Shown here piece after piece: positions 8,494 through 15,056 of a stretch of DNA of 19,802 nt (positions are counted from its first letter, which is position 1; each line of letters starts with the position of its first letter). This DNA is from an uncultured Treponema sp. (GTDB taxonomy: Bacteria; Spirochaetota; Spirochaetia; Treponematales; Treponemataceae). A program made the position numbers and the translations under genes. Location of the stretch: assembly GCA_947176045.1 (NCBI GenBank), contig CAMWPF010000005.1, positions 1 to 19,802 on the forward strand. Reading direction: 5' to 3'. The notes under the pieces were generated by a model that worked only from the letters and a program-made list of their open reading frames with translations, made no database searches and was not told the DNA's origin.

Positions 8494-9101
8494 TGGAACT
8501 GAAAACGGCGCGCCTCGTCCTGCGCCCCTGGAACGAATCGGACGCTGGAAACCTCTATAAATATGCGTCAGATCCGCTGGTCGGACCGCCGGCAGGATGG
8601 CCGCCGCACAAAAGCGCCTCAGAAAGCCTTGAAGTCATCAGAACCGTCTTCTGCGGAACAGAATGCTACGCCGTCTGCCTTGCGCAAAGCGAGTTTCCGG
8701 CAGCCGGCGGCACCGTCCGCGCCGATTGCAACGAAGCTCCTCGCGCCGTCGGCTGCGTCGAACTCAAGCTGAACGGCCGCACCGACATGACAGAGCGCGA
8801 CGACGAGTGCGAATTCGGCTGCTGGATTGCCCGCCCGTTCTGGGGGCGCGGCCTCATTCCCGAAGCCGCCCGCGAGCTGCTGCGCCGCGCATTTGAAGAC
8901 CTCGGCATGCGCGCCGTCTGGTACGGCTGGTACGACGGCAACGAACAGTCCCGCCGCGTGCAGGAAAAGCTCGGCTTCGACTTCCACCACACGTGCCCCG
9001 CCTGCCCCGTCCCGCTTCTCGGCGAAACACGGATCAGCCACACCAGCGTCCTCACTCGCGAACGCTGGTTGGAACTGAACGCGCAGATTGACAAATATTA
9101 A
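8493..9101 (+). CDS. GNAT-family N-acetyltransferase (RimJ/RimL-like)
   Basis: A 202-residue acetyl-CoA-dependent acetyltransferase. It opens with the RimL-type MELKTARLVLRPWNESDA, has the mid-protein acceptor and CoA region CEFGCWIARPFWGRGLIPEAARELLRRAF (the G-R-G loop binds CoA pyrophosphate), and ends with the N-E-Q-S-R-R-V-Q-E-K-L-G-F helix typical of the family. Such enzymes acetylate ribosomal protein N termini, small amines or antibiotics; the substrate cannot be told. The start ATG at 8493 is preceded by AGGAG at 7 bases. It overlaps the stop of the TfoX remnant by one base, suggesting translational coupling in the ancestral pair. The gene appears intact, unlike its neighbours on both sides. 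Confidence 0.88.
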   Translation: MELKTARLVLRPWNESDAGNLYKYASDPLVGPPAGWPPHKSASESLEVIRTVFCGTECYAVCLAQSEFPAAGGTVRADCNEAPRAVGCVELKLNGRTDMTERDDECEFGCWIARPFWGRGLIPEAARELLRRAFEDLGMRAVWYGWYDGNEQSRRVQEKLGFDFHHTCPACPVPLLGETRISHTSVLTRERWLELNAQIDKY

Positions 9102-9115
9102 AATCCGCCGCCCGT

Positions 9116-9277
9116 TTGTCTACCAAAATTCATTCGGAAAAAAACTACAAGAAACTGGAAAAGGCGAAGAACAACGCCGCATATCTTGCCCGACTCGATT
9201 TGGCTGATGAGCAGATTCGCGAAGGCAAGGTTGTTGTGAAAACAATGGAAGAACTTGAGACGATGGCGGCTGAATGA
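9116..9277 (+). pseudogene. C-terminal remnant of a Phd/YefM-type antitoxin
   Basis: The frame reading NYKKLEKAKNNAAYLARLD followed by LADEQIREGKVVVKTMEELETMAAE resembles the C-terminal, toxin-binding half of antitoxins that pair with YoeB/Txe toxins. The N-terminal DNA-binding half is absent: only about 14 codons separate this region from the stop of the GNAT gene, and no ATG or Shine-Dalgarno is present. A TTG at 9116 is the only candidate start. The stop TGA overlaps the toxin ATG (ATGA at 9274-9277), the usual toxin-antitoxin operon joint, which supports identification by context. The family assignment is from pattern and partner, not a search. Confidence 0.55.
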
Positions 9278-9536
9278 GCGAAATTACGTTTTCAGAGGAA
9301 GGATGGGACGACTATCTTTATTGGCAGGCTTAGGACAAAAAACACTGCAAAGAATTAATCGTCTTTTAAAAAGCATTTCCCGCGACGGTGCTTTGTCGGG
9401 CGAAGGCAAACCCGAAAAATTAAAGCACAAAGACAGCGAGTACAGCAGACGCATAAATAAAGAAAACAGACTTGTCTACAGTATGTCCGAAAATAAAATA
9501 CTGATAAAAACGTGCCGCGGTCATTACGAAGATTGA
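9274..9536 (+). pseudogene. Broken YoeB/Txe-family toxin gene
   Basis: The first frame gives MSEITFSEEGWDDYLYWQA, then an amber TAG at 9331-9333 (codon 20). The rest, KTLQRINRLLKSISRDGALSG, then EGKPEKLKH and SRRINKENRLVY to CRGHYED, lies in a different frame that closes at 9536. The family consensus WDDYlYWQ..DKk.l.rIN.L shows where the two pieces join. Restoring a CAG for the TAG and one A in the six-A run at 9337-9342 would rebuild a complete ~87-residue ribosome-dependent mRNA interferase. Both lesions make it inactive, consistent with the loss of antitoxin function. The C-terminal catalytic segment itself is well preserved, so decay looks recent. Confidence 0.8.
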
Positions 9537-9586
9537 TTTTCCAACAGAGGAAAAAAATAAACCGACCAATCCAACCTGACCGACCG

Positions 9587-9790
9587 AAAATCGGACCTGA
9601 CAAAAACAGCGTGTTTCCGAATCCTGCCATCCCGGAAGTGTGCTTTATCAAAAACATCATCACGCGGAAAAACATCATCGTGGGCGACTACACGTATTAT
9701 GACGACAAAAACGGCGCGGACGCGTTTGAGGACCACGTTACACCTATTCAGGGAACAGCGGACATGAACAAAGCCTTAGGCAGCAACTGA
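9587..9790 (+). pseudogene. 5' fragment of a Vat/CatB-type (hexapeptide) xenobiotic O-acetyltransferase
   Basis: PDKNSVFPNPAIPEV then CFIKNIITRKNIIVGDYTYYDD and FEDHVT match the N terminus of streptogramin/chloramphenicol-type hexapeptide acetyltransferases (normally ~200 residues). After HVT the similarity stops and an unrelated tail (PIQGTADMNKALGSN) leads to TGA at 9788-9790. None of the left-handed beta-helix hexapeptide repeats or the catalytic histidine region remain, so no enzyme can be made. No ATG is found where the protein should begin; the codon there is ATC at 9590. It is most simply the relic of an acquired acetyltransferase gene cut by a deletion. Confidence 0.65.
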
Positions 9791-9810
9791 TTTTCCGCAT
9801 TCCTATTTTT

Positions 9811-9841
9811 CTCTCTATGTTATAGGAACATAAAAAGAGAG
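9811..9841. other. Imperfect dyad upstream of terminator
   Basis: CTCTCT-ATGTT (9811-9821) can pair with AACAT (9827-9831) and AGAGAG (9836-9841), leaving an A-rich bulge. TTCCTAT and ATAGGAA around it form a second dyad. Its role is unknown; it could be part of a longer terminator or the scar of an insertion. Confidence 0.3.
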
Positions 9842-9846
9842 GAACA

Positions 9847-9873
9847 GCACGGGCAAGTCCTGTGCCGTTTTTT
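9847..9873 (+). terminator. Rho-independent terminator
   Basis: GCACGGG, loop CAAGT, CCTGTGC forms a 7-bp stem (one G-T pair) followed by CG and a run of seven T. It would end plus-strand transcripts coming from the GNAT and pseudogene stretch. The repeat copy A begins inside or right after the T run. Confidence 0.75.
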
Positions 9874-10026
9874 GCGTTCAGCCAATTTGCAATTCTTTAC
9901 AGCACTGCATTCTGCGCTACCGCTTCGGCATGGAATCCACAATACATTTCAGCGTTGTCCGCACTGCATGGATTTGCGCGCGGGCTTGCGGCGCAATCAT
10001 CATAAAAACAGTTGTTTCTTCTTGCG
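9871..10026. repeat. Dispersed ~155-bp repeat, copy A
   Basis: This 156-bp segment aligns with 15591-15743 with 142 identical positions, 11 substitutions and three single-base gaps (hand alignment, about 91 %). Best conserved are the block around 9929-9960 (ATGGAATCCACAATA, then ATTTCAGCGTTGTCC) and the block GCGGCGCAATCATCATAAAAACAG with TTGTTT at 9989-10018. The gaps are single bases and shift any reading frame, so a shared protein is unlikely. It lies between a plus-strand terminator and the 3' end of a minus-strand operon. It could be a non-autonomous element, an RNA-level processing or terminator element, or a recombination site. Confidence 0.85.
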
Positions 10027-10055
10027 AAATTCCGCCTACTTTGTACCGCCCGCAC

Positions 10056-11174
10056 TCACCGGCGGTATGCGTACTTCGTTCCGTTGGCTTCGGGGACGGA
10101 TGATTCGTTCCAGCGGTAGCCTTTGCTTTTGAGGTGGCGGCTTGTTACGTTGAAGTACGCGTGTCCCGAGGTGCTGTCCCATGCCGTGTCCACGCAGTAC
10201 CAGTCGCCTTCGATGTTCACGACGTTCCACGAATGCGGAGTGCTGCTTTCCGACGTGCTGTAGACCGTAACGCACTCGATTCCCAGCATATCCATGAACA
10301 GCTGGAAGCACAGCGAGAATCCGTGGCACATCGCGCTGCGCTCAATCAGAACGCCGTAGGGAGTCCTGCTGTTTTCCGAAACGCCGCCGTGACCCAGCAC
10401 CGCCCAGTCGAATTTCGCGCGCGTAATGTAGTCGTGGACGGCAAGCTCTTTCTGGTAGTCGCTCATGCCGTCCGTGATGTTCTGCGAAATCGCTTTTGTG
10501 GCGGCGCGGAGAATCTCCCGGTTCTTTTCCGACAGCGCAGAATCATCGCCCGATGTGTACGCCCGCAGAATCGCAGGCGCGTCGTAGCCTTCCGACGGCG
10601 CAGGAGAGGACGCGTTTTCGGCTTTGGGCGGATTTTGTCTGGGCTGATTTCGTTCTGCGATTTTTCCGCCTTGCGAAGGGCGAGCAGATTTTTTGAGGCA
10701 GCTTGAAAACGCCGCTTTTGCCGCCGCCGTGTCCGCGCAGATGAGGAGCGCCGCGCAGTTTCCGCTCACGACTGCCGCGCCTTTTTTGGCGATTGCCGCC
10801 TGTGCCGGAGCGTAATAGCCGAACAGCTCGGCGCGACTTGCCCTGTATGTTTCAAGCGACTTTTGGACGGCGGCTCCGTGCTTCGGGTCAGACAGGACAA
10901 GGACGGCAATTTCGCTGACTTCCGCGCCTTCCGCATAGAACACCGCGCCGCCCGAAACCTGTTCCGCTTCGAGCAGATAGCAGTTCGCCACCCAGTCGGA
11001 AAATTCTTCGTCCGAAGAAACTTCGCACAGCTCGGGCAACTCGCGCAGGCTTTCGATGATTGCCCGCGCAAGTTCCTTCGGCGGCAGTTCCGCATTCCAT
11101 CCGCCAGCACACGCCGTGAACGGAATGGAGGCCAGCAGGTTGAACACGCAGATGAACCGTTTCGCGTTTTTCAT
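10056..11174 (-). CDS. Lipoprotein with DUF4358-like and transglutaminase-like domains
   Basis: A 372-residue exported protein. MKNAKRFICVFNLLASIPFTAC resembles a spirochaete-style relaxed lipobox with Cys22. Residues ~30-165 resemble DUF4358 lipoproteins (an alternating strand/helix region containing YRASRAELFGYYAPAQAAI and a strand AAVVSGNCAALLIC). A Pro/Ser-rich linker (~170-195) leads to a transglutaminase-like cysteine-peptidase fold. Its triad reads Cys283 in SAMCHGFS, His314 in PHSWNVV and Asp329 in CVDTAWD. Such domains cut or cross-link peptides, often in the cell envelope, and the catalytic set is complete. AGGAG lies 5 bases before the ATG. It is the last gene of the minus-strand operon, 46 bp behind the flavodoxin gene. 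The two-domain combination is the odd feature; its partner or substrate is unknown. Confidence 0.85.
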   Translation of the reverse strand: MKNAKRFICVFNLLASIPFTACAGGWNAELPPKELARAIIESLRELPELCEVSSDEEFSDWVANCYLLEAEQVSGGAVFYAEGAEVSEIAVLVLSDPKHGAAVQKSLETYRASRAELFGYYAPAQAAIAKKGAAVVSGNCAALLICADTAAAKAAFSSCLKKSARPSQGGKIAERNQPRQNPPKAENASSPAPSEGYDAPAILRAYTSGDDSALSEKNREILRAATKAISQNITDGMSDYQKELAVHDYITRAKFDWAVLGHGGVSENSRTPYGVLIERSAMCHGFSLCFQLFMDMLGIECVTVYSTSESSTPHSWNVVNIEGDWYCVDTAWDSTSGHAYFNVTSRHLKSKGYRWNESSVPEANGTKYAYRR

Positions 11175-11220
11175 TTTAACTCCTATAAAAAATCACTCGC
11201 GATTTTGAAAAATCATTCCG

Positions 11221-11757
11221 TCAGTTGAGCGCGGATTCGAGGAAGCGTTTCACTTCGGCGGTTGTTGCGGACGCGGAAAAGTATGAGCCGCTTCTCCAGT
11301 CGGCATCCGGGGCAAGCTTTTTGAAGTCCGCGAGCGCGCGCTCAGGACCTGCTCCGCCCGACGTGCAGATGGGAACGACTTTCTTTCCGGCGAGATTGCT
11401 GTTCTCCACGAACGTCCAGACGATTTTGGGCGCGTTGTACCACCAGATTGGAAAGGCGATGACGAGCGCATCGTAGCCGTCCACGTCAATCTGCCCGGCA
11501 AGTTCCGGCCGTGCGGACGCGTCGTTGCATTCGCGCGCGCTGCGGCTCTTTGCATTGTAGCCGTCCAAATCCGCCGCCGAGTACGGCACTTTCGGCTTGA
11601 TTTCCGCGATGTCCGCACCGAGCGCTTCCGCCGCAGTCTGCGCAAGATGCCGCGTGTTTCCCGTCGCGCTGAAATAGACGACGAGCGTCTTCGCCTCCGC
11701 GCCCGTAAGCATCAGCCCTGCGAACGCCATTGAAAGCAACAGTTTTTTCATACCCAT
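11221..11757 (-). CDS. Exported flavodoxin
   Basis: A 178-residue flavodoxin fold with a Sec-type signal peptide (MGMKKLLLSMAFAGLMLTGAEA, no lipobox cysteine, no twin arginine). Just after cleavage comes the FMN phosphate loop YFSATGNTR. VIAFPIWWYNAP and ICTSGGAG are the two further FMN-contact loops of the Flavodoxin_4-like group. It would carry one or two electrons outside the cytoplasmic membrane; the donor and acceptor are not evident. GGAGG stands 4 bases before the first ATG, which favours it over the second ATG two codons later. The gene is 27 bp behind the DHHW gene and 46 bp ahead of the transglutaminase gene, so it is co-transcribed with the envelope genes. Confidence 0.88.
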   Translation of the reverse strand: MGMKKLLLSMAFAGLMLTGAEAKTLVVYFSATGNTRHLAQTAAEALGADIAEIKPKVPYSAADLDGYNAKSRSARECNDASARPELAGQIDVDGYDALVIAFPIWWYNAPKIVWTFVENSNLAGKKVVPICTSGGAGPERALADFKKLAPDADWRSGSYFSASATTAEVKRFLESALN

Positions 11758-11784
11758 AATTCCTCCAAAAAATATTTAAATTTG

Positions 11785-12930
11785 TTACCGCACCAATTTT
11801 GCGACGCTTCTGTCTTCCGCAAAGCCCGCGGCGTTGTACAGGACAAGAATGTCGGTGTAGCCGCCGCGCTCGATTGTCTGGCTCAGCCGTTGGTTCGTGT
11901 ACCGCAAATCGACGACATCGACCGACTCAAACTCGCCGAGCATAAACGGAACGAAGCAGTTCGCATACGAATCTTTTATGACGAGCGCGGCGCGTCCGTT
12001 TTTGCGCTCCGTTTCGATATGGACGCGTGCGAAGTTTCCGCCGAAGTACACCGCGTACTTGTCCTTCGTTTCGAGCGCGGAACAGTCGTACAAACTCCGC
12101 TCCGCTTCCGCGTCGCCTTTTTTGACGGTGTACGCGATTTCTGTTTTCGGCAGGAACAGTTCAATCGTGTCGCCGTCAGTCTGAACGCCGAGCTTCGACT
12201 GCGTTGTTCCTTGAAAATTTTCGCTCGCCGTTACAATGTCAAAGTCGCTAGCTTTTGGAACGCGGAATCCCTGCGCCGCCGCCCACGCCTGGTACACGTA
12301 CAACGCCGCGCGCGTCTTCCAGTGGTGGTCGCTCTTGTAGAAAAGTTCCTCGTCCGCATGATGTTTCAAAACGGAATCCGCGTCGAAATACGAACCGGCG
12401 GAAAGCGCGTTTTGAATCTCTTCCAAGTACAAGTCTTCGTTGTACGGCGAGGCAAACGGCGGAAGCTTTCCGCGCAGTATGCTGACCGCGTTCGGCACAA
12501 TCATCACCGAAAGCCGTCCGCCGAACTGTTCCTTGTACATGCTTTCAAACTGCGACAGGAACGCGATGTTGCGCCGCGCCGTGTCGGAAGTAAACGCGCC
12601 GCTGTGCTTTTCGATGAGGTAGCCGTCCTTCGCAAAATAAATGTCCTTGCTTTCGGTTTTGAGCATAAGTCGCTCCGCCGCCGTCTTCATCTTGACCCAG
12701 CCGTCCCGCCACACAAAATGGTCGGCAAGGTACGTTTCAAATTCCGAGGAAAATTCGCCGCTCGAAATCCGTTCCGCCGTCAGCACGGGAAATTCCGCAA
12801 GAAACCTGTTTTCCGTTTCCGAGAATTCTTTTTTCGGCAAGATGAATGTTGCAGGCGCGAGCGTTCCAATCAGCGCGCAGAACATGATGATTGTCGCCCA
12901 CGAGTGCGCGCCGCTTTTTTCAGATTTCAT
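11785..12930 (-). CDS. DHHW-family (SGNH/AlgJ-like) protein, O-acylation partner of the MBOAT gene
   Basis: A 381-residue protein with one N-terminal membrane anchor (SWATIIMFCALIGTLAPATFIL, ~10-31) and an extracytoplasmic SGNH/GDSL-like domain. The DHHW signature is at residues 201-204 (YKSDHHWKTRAAL), and a late VIKDSYANCFVPFM block corresponds to another conserved SGNH-fold segment. Family members work next to MBOAT acyltransferases, passing acetyl groups to cell-surface polysaccharide, peptidoglycan or teichoic-type polymers. The start at 12930 is set by GGAGG 4 bases upstream. The frame stays open for another 102 codons toward the MBOAT gene, but that stretch is shadow sequence. It begins 10 bp after the MBOAT stop, a clear translational pair. 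Confidence 0.88.
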   Translation of the reverse strand: MKSEKSGAHSWATIIMFCALIGTLAPATFILPKKEFSETENRFLAEFPVLTAERISSGEFSSEFETYLADHFVWRDGWVKMKTAAERLMLKTESKDIYFAKDGYLIEKHSGAFTSDTARRNIAFLSQFESMYKEQFGGRLSVMIVPNAVSILRGKLPPFASPYNEDLYLEEIQNALSAGSYFDADSVLKHHADEELFYKSDHHWKTRAALYVYQAWAAAQGFRVPKASDFDIVTASENFQGTTQSKLGVQTDGDTIELFLPKTEIAYTVKKGDAEAERSLYDCSALETKDKYAVYFGGNFARVHIETERKNGRAALVIKDSYANCFVPFMLGEFESVDVVDLRYTNQRLSQTIERGGYTDILVLYNAAGFAEDRSVAKLVR

Positions 12931-12940
12931 TCCGCCTCCT

Positions 12941-14359
12941 TCAAAACCGAAAGTACAAAAACGGATTGAACGACGCGTCCACAAGGTACGCCGCCGACAA
13001 AACAAAGACGGAAGCATACGCCGCGTTCCGCACCGCCGAAAGCGCAATGCGCCCGCCCGAGAATTTTCCGCACGCCCACGCGGCAATTCGCTTCGGAACG
13101 CCCGTGCAGCAGACGGCGCACAGCACAAGCAAAACGGCGTTATTATAGAGAAGATAGATTGTCTCGCCGTTTGCAAAACCGCCGCCTGCGCCGAACAGCG
13201 TGCCGATGAACGAAACTCCTTCGCCGAGCGTCTCAAACGCGAACAGCGCCCAGCCGAACATCACGAGCGCCATGCAGCAGCAGTGCCGGAAAAACGGCGG
13301 AAGTTTTTCGATGTACGCGCCGAACACGAATTTCTCCGCGAGCAGAAGGACGGCGTAGTACGCGCCCCACGCGACGAAATTCCAGCTCGCGCCGTGCCAC
13401 AATCCAGTGAGCAGCCACACGACAAAAATGTTGCGGATGTGCCGCATCCGCCCCGCCCTGCTTCCGCCGAGCGGAATGTACACGTAGTCGCGAAACCACC
13501 TCCCGAGCGAGATGTGCCACCTGCGCCAGAATTCGGCAATGCTTTTCGATTCATACGGATGGTCGAAATTTTCCGGGAACGAAAATCCGAACATTCGCCC
13601 AAGCCCGATTGCCATGTCCGAATAGCCGGAAAAGTCAAAGTAGATTTGCAGCGCGAACGCGACGATTCCGAGCCACGCCGTCATCGCGGGAATTGCGGAA
13701 GCGTCCATTTCCCGCACCGCGTTCCACAAAAGCCCGATGTTGTTCGCAAGCAGCACTTTTTTTCCCAGCCCGAGCAGGAAGCGGCGGATTCCGTTCGCAA
13801 ACTGCGCGGCCGTGTTCGTGCGCGATGCAAGCTGCGCGGCGACCGTCTTGTACTGCACAATCGGCCCTGCGATGAGCTGCGGGAACAGCGCGATGTATGT
13901 TCCGTACGAAACGAAATTCTTCAGCGCGGGAGTTTCCGAGCGGTACACGTCAATCAGATATGAAAGCGTTTGGAACGTGTAGAACGAAATTCCGATGGGC
14001 AGGGCGAGATGCAAAAGCCGCGCGTCCGTTCCGAAGATTCCATTCACTGTGCCGATTGCAAAGTCCGCATACTTGAAGAACGCGAGCATCGACACATTCA
14101 AAGCGGAACACACAATCAGCGCGGCCTTCGCCCGCTTCGGCTTTTCCGATTGCTTCAACGTGCTGATTGCGATTCCGCCGGCGAAAGAAAGCGCAATCGA
14201 CGCAAGCATCACAAGCACGTACACCGGCTCGCCCCACGCGTAGAAAACGAGGCTGAACAAAAACAGCGCGCCGTTTTTCAGCCTGCGCGGAACGGCGCAG
14301 TAGACGAGAAGAACTGCGGGCAAAAACACGAACAGAAAAATCAGGCTGCTGAAAACCAT
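12941..14359 (-). CDS. MBOAT-family membrane O-acyltransferase (AlgI/DltB/PatA-like)
   Basis: A 472-residue polytopic membrane protein. It starts MVFSSLIFLFVFLPAVLLVYC and has the family landmarks LPIGISFYTFQTLSYLIDVYR, FPQLIAGPIVQY, FDFSGYSDMAIGLGRMFG, EFWRRWHISLGRWFRDYVYIP-LGG and the catalytic histidine His322 in LTGLWHGASWNF. These enzymes move an acyl (usually acetyl) group from a cytoplasmic donor across the membrane for modification of surface polymers. The start at 14359 is chosen because it begins the first membrane helix and is preceded by AGGGG. An upstream in-frame extension to 14506 is Arg-rich and overlaps the previous gene. It lies 5 bp behind the DUF1566 gene. Whether the acceptor is peptidoglycan, an exopolysaccharide or a glycolipid is unknown. 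Confidence 0.95.
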   Translation of the reverse strand: MVFSSLIFLFVFLPAVLLVYCAVPRRLKNGALFLFSLVFYAWGEPVYVLVMLASIALSFAGGIAISTLKQSEKPKRAKAALIVCSALNVSMLAFFKYADFAIGTVNGIFGTDARLLHLALPIGISFYTFQTLSYLIDVYRSETPALKNFVSYGTYIALFPQLIAGPIVQYKTVAAQLASRTNTAAQFANGIRRFLLGLGKKVLLANNIGLLWNAVREMDASAIPAMTAWLGIVAFALQIYFDFSGYSDMAIGLGRMFGFSFPENFDHPYESKSIAEFWRRWHISLGRWFRDYVYIPLGGSRAGRMRHIRNIFVVWLLTGLWHGASWNFVAWGAYYAVLLLAEKFVFGAYIEKLPPFFRHCCCMALVMFGWALFAFETLGEGVSFIGTLFGAGGGFANGETIYLLYNNAVLLVLCAVCCTGVPKRIAAWACGKFSGGRIALSAVRNAAYASVFVLSAAYLVDASFNPFLYFRF

Positions 14360-14364
14360 TGCCC

Positions 14365-14955
14365 CTACTCTCCTCCGAACGTCCTCACGGCGATCGCGTT
14401 TAGGTTCGTCATGTCGCGCTCGCACTCGCCCGCGTAGCCGTTGAAAAAATGAACGAACCACGTGCAGCCTTTTTTGACGGAGGCGGGCGTTCCCGTCCAG
14501 TACCACGCGCTGCCAAGTCCGCCCATCGCCGCGCCCGCGTCAAGACGGTGCATACTCTGCAAGGACGCGTTGACCGCCGCCCTGTTCGCGTAAATCGTTT
14601 TCAGTTCTTCCACGCCGGGAAGCCGCCAGCCTTCGGAATGCGCTCCGCGAATGTGATGCGCCGCCGCATAGTGCGCCGCGAAATTGGGCGCGGTTTCTTC
14701 GTCCGCCGACTGCGCCTCAAACCGCACGCATTCCACACTCCTGTGAACGCCCACGCCGAGCGCGCCGCCTTTTTTCACCGCGGCGATGACGGCTATCGGA
14801 AGGTTTTCGGTATCGAGCGCGGAAAGCGTTCCTGCCTTTACAAGCGTTCCGTCCGCAAGAACGATGTCGCCCGGCGCATACGAGCGCGCGCGGCTTTGTC
14901 CGCTTGCGGAAAGCGCGCAGCACAATGCCGCAACGAGCAAACTGATTTTCTTCAT
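14365..14955 (-). CDS. Exported DUF1566-domain protein
   Basis: A 196-residue protein with a Sec signal peptide (MKKISLLVAALCCALSASGQ). The short Gly-rich N domain begins YAPGDIVLADGTLVKAG. The C-terminal half reads GWRLPGVEELKTIYANRAAVNASL, then WYWTGT and WFVHFFNGYAGECERDMTNL ending in AVRTF, which is the DUF1566/Lcl-type pattern common in exported proteins of spirochaetes and other Gram-negative bacteria. The molecular function is unknown; a surface or binding role is usually supposed. GGAGG lies 7 bases before the ATG. It is the first gene of the five-gene minus-strand operon and sits directly under the MerR-type promoter, so it should be the most strongly regulated product. Confidence 0.85.
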   Translation of the reverse strand: MKKISLLVAALCCALSASGQSRARSYAPGDIVLADGTLVKAGTLSALDTENLPIAVIAAVKKGGALGVGVHRSVECVRFEAQSADEETAPNFAAHYAAAHHIRGAHSEGWRLPGVEELKTIYANRAAVNASLQSMHRLDAGAAMGGLGSAWYWTGTPASVKKGCTWFVHFFNGYAGECERDMTNLNAIAVRTFGGE

Positions 14956-14974
14956 GCATACACCTCCAATGTTC

Positions 14975-15004
14975 TTGACAATATCATAAACGTGAGAGTA
15001 TACT
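14975..15004 (+). promoter_or_regulatory. Predicted merR-gene promoter
   Basis: TTGACA (14975-14980), an 18-bp spacer and TATACT (14999-15004) face the regulator gene. The -10 box is the right half-centre of the 16-bp palindrome, so regulator bound there would shut its own promoter. The leader would be about 45 bases, with GGGAG before the ATG at 15057. Confidence 0.65.
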
Positions 15005-15013
15005 CTCAGTCAA
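14983..15013 (-). promoter_or_regulatory. MerR-type promoter/operator of the envelope operon
   Basis: On the minus strand TTGACT (15008-15013) and TATGAT (14983-14988) are separated by 19 bp, the over-long spacer characteristic of MerR-activated promoters. The spacer is filled by the perfect palindrome TGAGAGTATACTCTCA (14993-15008). The start of transcription would be near 14976, leaving a ~20-base leader with GGAGG. The regulator gene is divergent and adjacent. Geometry is seen directly; regulation is inferred from the family. Confidence 0.75.
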
Positions 15014-15026
15014 GAGATTTTCTCTC
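15014..15026. promoter_or_regulatory. Second, weaker dyad near the merR transcription start
   Basis: AGAGA-TTT-TCTCT around 15014-15026 repeats the AGAG/CTCT half-site motif of the main operator and lies in the 5' leader of the regulator transcript. It could be a secondary binding site or simple low-complexity sequence. Confidence 0.3.
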
Positions 15027-15056
15027 ACTTTTCTGATTTTTTTGGGAGAAGCGAAT

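Noticed and set aside
9331..9333. Amber codon as programmed readthrough or pyrrolysine
   Set aside because: A second lesion (lost A at 9337-9342) breaks the frame right after it, so decay is the simpler explanation.
9255..9536. A 93-residue protein starting MRRWRLNERNYVF
   Set aside because: Its first part is an out-of-frame reading of the antitoxin end and toxin start; only the part from about 9336 is the toxin's true C terminus, so this is a frameshifted pseudogene.
12931..13236. 102-codon N-terminal extension of the DHHW protein
   Set aside because: It overlaps the end of the MBOAT gene, is compositionally unlike a protein N terminus, and GGAGG precedes the internal ATG at 12930.
11782..13963. 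Long plus-strand frames of 395 and 440 codons over the DHHW and MBOAT genes
   Set aside because: Low-complexity, Arg-rich translations without recognisable motifs; the minus-strand genes carry DHHW and WHG signatures with good ribosome sites.
14360..14506. 49-codon N-terminal extension of the MBOAT protein
   Set aside because: It overlaps the 3' end of the DUF1566 gene and is Arg-rich; the first transmembrane helix begins at the ATG at 14359.
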